Assembly: GCF_036014195.1 (NCBI RefSeq)
Contig: NZ_CP107918.1
Coordinates: forward strand, 4,092,001-4,156,000
Origin: Streptomyces sp. NBC_00442
GTDB taxonomy: Bacteria > Actinomycetota > Actinomycetes > Streptomycetales > Streptomycetaceae
Reading direction: 5' to 3'
DNA length: 64,000 nucleotides
Positions 62,001-64,000 of this stretch are shown here, in pieces. Under the pieces are notes generated by a model that saw nothing but the letters and a program-made list of their open reading frames with translations, ran no database searches and was not told where the DNA came from. Position 1 is the stretch's first letter. The number at the start of each line of letters is the position of its first letter. The translations under genes and the position numbers were made by a program.

Positions 62001-64000
62001 CTTCAACGACTTCGTCCAGGTCACCGAATTGCGCGGAGCGCTGTACCGGGCCGCCGTCGCCGCGGGCACGGACGGTATCCAGCATGAAGAGCTGACCTCC
62101 CGGGTCTCCAACGCCCTCGCCCTGGAGCCCGTCGTGTACACGGGCGAGTCCGACCTGCCCCCGCGGCTGGCCGCCGCCGCGGCGAGGACCCTGCGGGATG
62201 TGATCGCTTTCCGGCTCTACCTCGACCTGGAGCGCGGCTGGCGTGTCACCATGCCGAACCTGGAGCAGACGGGACTCCTGGAGATCGACTACGCCGACCT
62301 CCAGTGGGTCGCCGAACGCCAGGACCGCTGGGAACAGGCGCACCCCTCCCTGCGTGAGGCAGACGCCTCCCTGCGCGCCGAGATCATGAAGGCGCTACTC
62401 GACGAGATGCGCTGGTCTCTCGCCATCGACGTCCAGTACTTCCGTGACGACTTCGACTCGCTCCAGAGCGCCAGCGAGGAGAGGCTGGTCGACCCGTGGG
62501 TCCTCTCCAAGAGCGACACGCCCAAGGTCGCCACCGCCTATCCCCAGCCCTCGAAGCCCGGGATGGACCGGGCGGGACTGTTCCTGTCCGCGCGCGGCAA
62601 GTACGGAAAGTACCTGCGCCGCACGCATCGCGGGTTCGACAGGAACATGGACCCTGCCGACCTGCAGACAGTCATCGAGGATCTGCTGAAGGTCCTCAGG
62701 AACGCCGGGCTCGTGACCGAGGTGTCCGTGGCCCCGCAGAAGGCCGGGCGCTTCCGCAAGCCGTCGACGACCGCCACCGGTTACCGGGTGTCGGCCGCCT
62801 CCATCATCTGGCGGGCCGGCACGGGCGAAACCGGTGCCCATGATCCCCTCACCCGTACGTACGCCAGCGGCGACGGTCCGCGCGTCAACGCCTTCTTCCG
62901 TCAGCTCTACCGCGAAACGGCCGACGGCCTGTCCGGCCTGTTCGCACGCGAGCACACCGCGCAGGTCGACCCCGAGGACCGGCAGAAGCGGGAGGAAGCC
63001 TTCAGCAAGGCCGAGCTCAAGCTGCTCTACTGCTCCCCGACGATGGAGCTGGGCGTCGACATCTCCTCGCTCAACGCCGTCATGATGCGCAACGTCCCTC
63101 CCACTCCGGCCAACTACGCCCAGCGCAGCGGCCGTGCCGGGCGCAGCGGCCAGCCCGCCCTCGTGACCACCTACTGCGCCACCGGCAACAGCCACGACCA
63201 GTACTACTTCCGCCACTCCGCCCGCATGGTGGCCGGCGCTGTCGTCCCGCCACGCCTGGACCTGGCCAACGAGGACCTGGTTCGCTCGCACCTCCAGGGC
63301 ATCTGGCTCGCCGAGGCCGGACTCACGCTGGGGCGGGCCATCCCGCAGATCCTCGACATCGCCCACGGCGAGACCTCCGGTAGCCCGGCTCCTGGCCTCG
63401 CTCTCCGCGACGACATCCTGGCCGCTTCCCACGAACCCGGCGCGCAGGCCCGCACGGTGGACGCCGCCCGGCGCATCCTCGGCCCGCTGCTGCCCCAGTT
63501 CGGTGAGACCACATGGTGGGACGAGCGGTGGATCGAGGACGCCGTGCACAAGGCGCCGCGCAACTTCGACCGGGCCTTCGACCGCTGGCGCGACCTGTAC
63601 CGGGCGGCCCTCGTCGACCAGTACGTGCAGAACAAGCGGGTCCTCGACCACACCCTGACCGAGGGCGACCGGCGGCAGGCGTTCCGGCGCCGCACGCAGG
63701 CCGAGACCCAGCTCAACCTGCTCAAGAACGAGAGCCCGGACAACCGCTCCGTCCTGTCCGACTTCAACCCTTACCGCTACCTGGCGTCCGAGGGCTTCCT
63801 GCCTGGCTACTCCTTCCCCCGGCTTCCGCTGGCCGCCTTCATCCCCACCCGGGGTGGCCGTCAGGGCGACGGGGACTATCTCCAGAGGCCCCGCTTCCTC
63901 GCGATCCGCGAGTTCGGCCCCGGCGCGCTCATCTACCACGAGGGCGCCCGCTACCAGGTCACCCGCATCCAGCTGCCGCCCGACTCCTCCGGCGACATTT
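59023..64000 (+). CDS. Ser/Thr kinase-SF2 helicase fusion (3' truncated by window)
   Basis: One frame is open from ATG 59023 to the window end, at least 1659 residues. Residues 8-275 are an active-looking protein kinase: Lys46 in VALKL, HRD at 148-150, DFG at 168-170 and MAPEQ. After a linker comes a superfamily 2 helicase: Walker A GTGSGKS (457-463), DELH (581-584), GTSATMS, then the second RecA lobe with MELGVDIS and QRSGRAGRSGQ (from 1367). CRECG (804-807) and CLHCS (921-924) give a zinc site as in DUF1998/MrfA-like helicases. No transmembrane helix is seen. It is the last visible gene of the island and probably opens an operon to the right. Confidence 0.88.
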   Translation, partial: MSEGSETVAGRFRLLSYVDSGNMGEVHRAEDLDEAEDSPDRFVALKLIRRRRSGTLVETRTDPKAVERFAREVRIMHLLSHPNLPRTIDGGVDETNGDLPFLVMEFLDGHPLADLVAEEGQLPVPWVAAIGAQMADALAAAHVAGVVHRDLKPRNVMLTRGGAVKVLDFGIGRIVDDPDGTKLTSTGVTVGTARYMAPEQFEGSLVTQAADLYALGCMLHETLLGSPPFMGNTAFDFRDKHVNQEPTPVRLLRSDVPEALARLVDRLLAKNPADRPADAVAVRDALLPFVAEGSTLPVWQDFDPVEWLLRPANEGASVTEQRPSEPAVPELAKRSLSGSGMDVFGVHEQLIKDYRSFTEGGTVIRDERIKDFVKKDLDDKSQWPNPWLSLNPFFASAGTVAELAAQKVLHDECAKIFQAGKSENSTVCDGRSLTLHRHQRAAIDAAAAGVSYVLTTGTGSGKSLAYMVPIVHRVLKERKKAGPEAPKRVRAIIVYPMNALANSQLKELEKYLRNGYGVGNEPVTFARYTGQEDDEARRQIRKNPPDILLTNYVMLELMLTRPDDRDSLVAMAEGLQFLVFDELHTYRGRQGADVALLIRRVRDACRADDVQCIGTSATMSTEGSLEEQKIVVADMATKLFGTKVSPEHIIGETLVRATGETPTVVPAARLTETAAPRAYADLVTDPLARWIETYFGLGTDEATGQLVRQKPRKIEEAAAVLAAQSEVPEKQCADALRATLEAGSQAYHPVTERPLFAFRLHQFLSKGDTVYVTLENKADRHPTRDYQRVRPGTDGHVLMPLAFCRECGQEYLTVWRTEKDGEVRYEPRRDTSATGGRAGDGYLYLDTDRYLHTPPWPQTPEEAIADRRLPESWLEIDDRGQEVVKKSYRDRLPRAVTVDPYGIESKGELHVAFIPAPFLFCLHCSVSYEQTRGKDFAKLATLDQEGRSSATSLISASVVRSLDSVPEAALPKAARKLLTFVDNRQDASLQAGHFNDFVQVTELRGALYRAAVAAGTDGIQHEELTSRVSNALALEPVVYTGESDLPPRLAAAAARTLRDVIAFRLYLDLERGWRVTMPNLEQTGLLEIDYADLQWVAERQDRWEQAHPSLREADASLRAEIMKALLDEMRWSLAIDVQYFRDDFDSLQSASEERLVDPWVLSKSDTPKVATAYPQPSKPGMDRAGLFLSARGKYGKYLRRTHRGFDRNMDPADLQTVIEDLLKVLRNAGLVTEVSVAPQKAGRFRKPSTTATGYRVSAASIIWRAGTGETGAHDPLTRTYASGDGPRVNAFFRQLYRETADGLSGLFAREHTAQVDPEDRQKREEAFSKAELKLLYCSPTMELGVDISSLNAVMMRNVPPTPANYAQRSGRAGRSGQPALVTTYCATGNSHDQYYFRHSARMVAGAVVPPRLDLANEDLVRSHLQGIWLAEAGLTLGRAIPQILDIAHGETSGSPAPGLALRDDILAASHEPGAQARTVDAARRILGPLLPQFGETTWWDERWIEDAVHKAPRNFDRAFDRWRDLYRAALVDQYVQNKRVLDHTLTEGDRRQAFRRRTQAETQLNLLKNESPDNRSVLSDFNPYRYLASEGFLPGYSFPRLPLAAFIPTRGGRQGDGDYLQRPRFLAIREFGPGALIYHEGARYQVTRIQLPPDSSGDI

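Noticed and set aside
59023..64000. DISARM or Pgl assignment for the kinase-helicase
   Set aside because: No DrmB/DrmC, methylase or PglZ is nearby in the visible part, and the kinase-helicase order does not match PglW or DrmA.

Overview
The window is high-GC actinobacterial DNA, almost certainly Streptomyces. The signs are strong GC bias at third codon positions, frequent GTG/TTG starts, 4-nt start/stop overlaps, the recR-ybaB and ask-asd neighbourhoods, an RppA-type polyketide synthase and multicopy 'ggggcgcggggaactgcgcg' intergenic repeats. All calls come from reading the sequence; no database search was run.

1-34 kb is mostly chromosomal core. It holds a truncated GT2/membrane glycosyltransferase, ybaB-recR-DUF5063, ask followed by an asd paralogue, an ECF sigma factor with a membrane partner, SURF1, an S9 peptidase, a threonine/serine dehydratase, TatA, an LCP protein and a P450-rppA pigment pair. 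Then come a small molybdopterin-binding-domain protein, a LuxR-type regulator, a GNAT enzyme and a Ser/Thr kinase. A B3/B4-ATP-grasp-MFS cassette converges on a MocR regulator. Next are small immunity-like ORFs (one broken), an NTF2-like protein, and a TetR/MFS divergon with a clear palindromic operator. A composite repeat occurs in opposite orientations at 3.25-3.76 and 12.43-12.83 kb and brackets the recR/ask/sigma/SURF1 block.

34-38.6 kb is accessory DNA. It carries gene debris with an in-frame stop, a 562-aa HTH protein with repeats resembling homing-endonuclease-associated repeats, and a membrane-protein gene broken by an apparent 1-nt deletion. At 38.65 kb lies the 3' half of a tRNA-Pro gene next to a hairpin terminator, the usual footprint of integration into a tRNA.

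38.7-64 kb reads as a defence island. In order it holds a PD-(D/E)XK nuclease pair with a NaeI-like protein that has lost catalytic residues, and a complete Wadjet (DUF2397/DUF2398/SMC-like ATPase/DUF2399) operon. A DUF433/DUF5615 toxin-antitoxin pair faces away from the Wadjet operon. A zinc-cluster protein, a QatB/QatC-like pair and an EACC1-caspase pair follow. Last is an unusually large Ser/Thr kinase-SF2 helicase fusion that runs off the right edge. These modules share a theme: nucleic-acid sensing or cleavage coupled to effectors. The kinase-helicase fusion, the EACC1-caspase module beside an incomplete Qat-like pair, and the nuclease-dead NaeI-like protein are the best candidates for undescribed biology.

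Several accessory genes carry lesions (in-frame stops at 31370-31372 and 34644-34646, frameshifts near 38030 and 54205). These could be real decay or assembly indels. Rare TTA codons are also concentrated in the accessory genes I checked.
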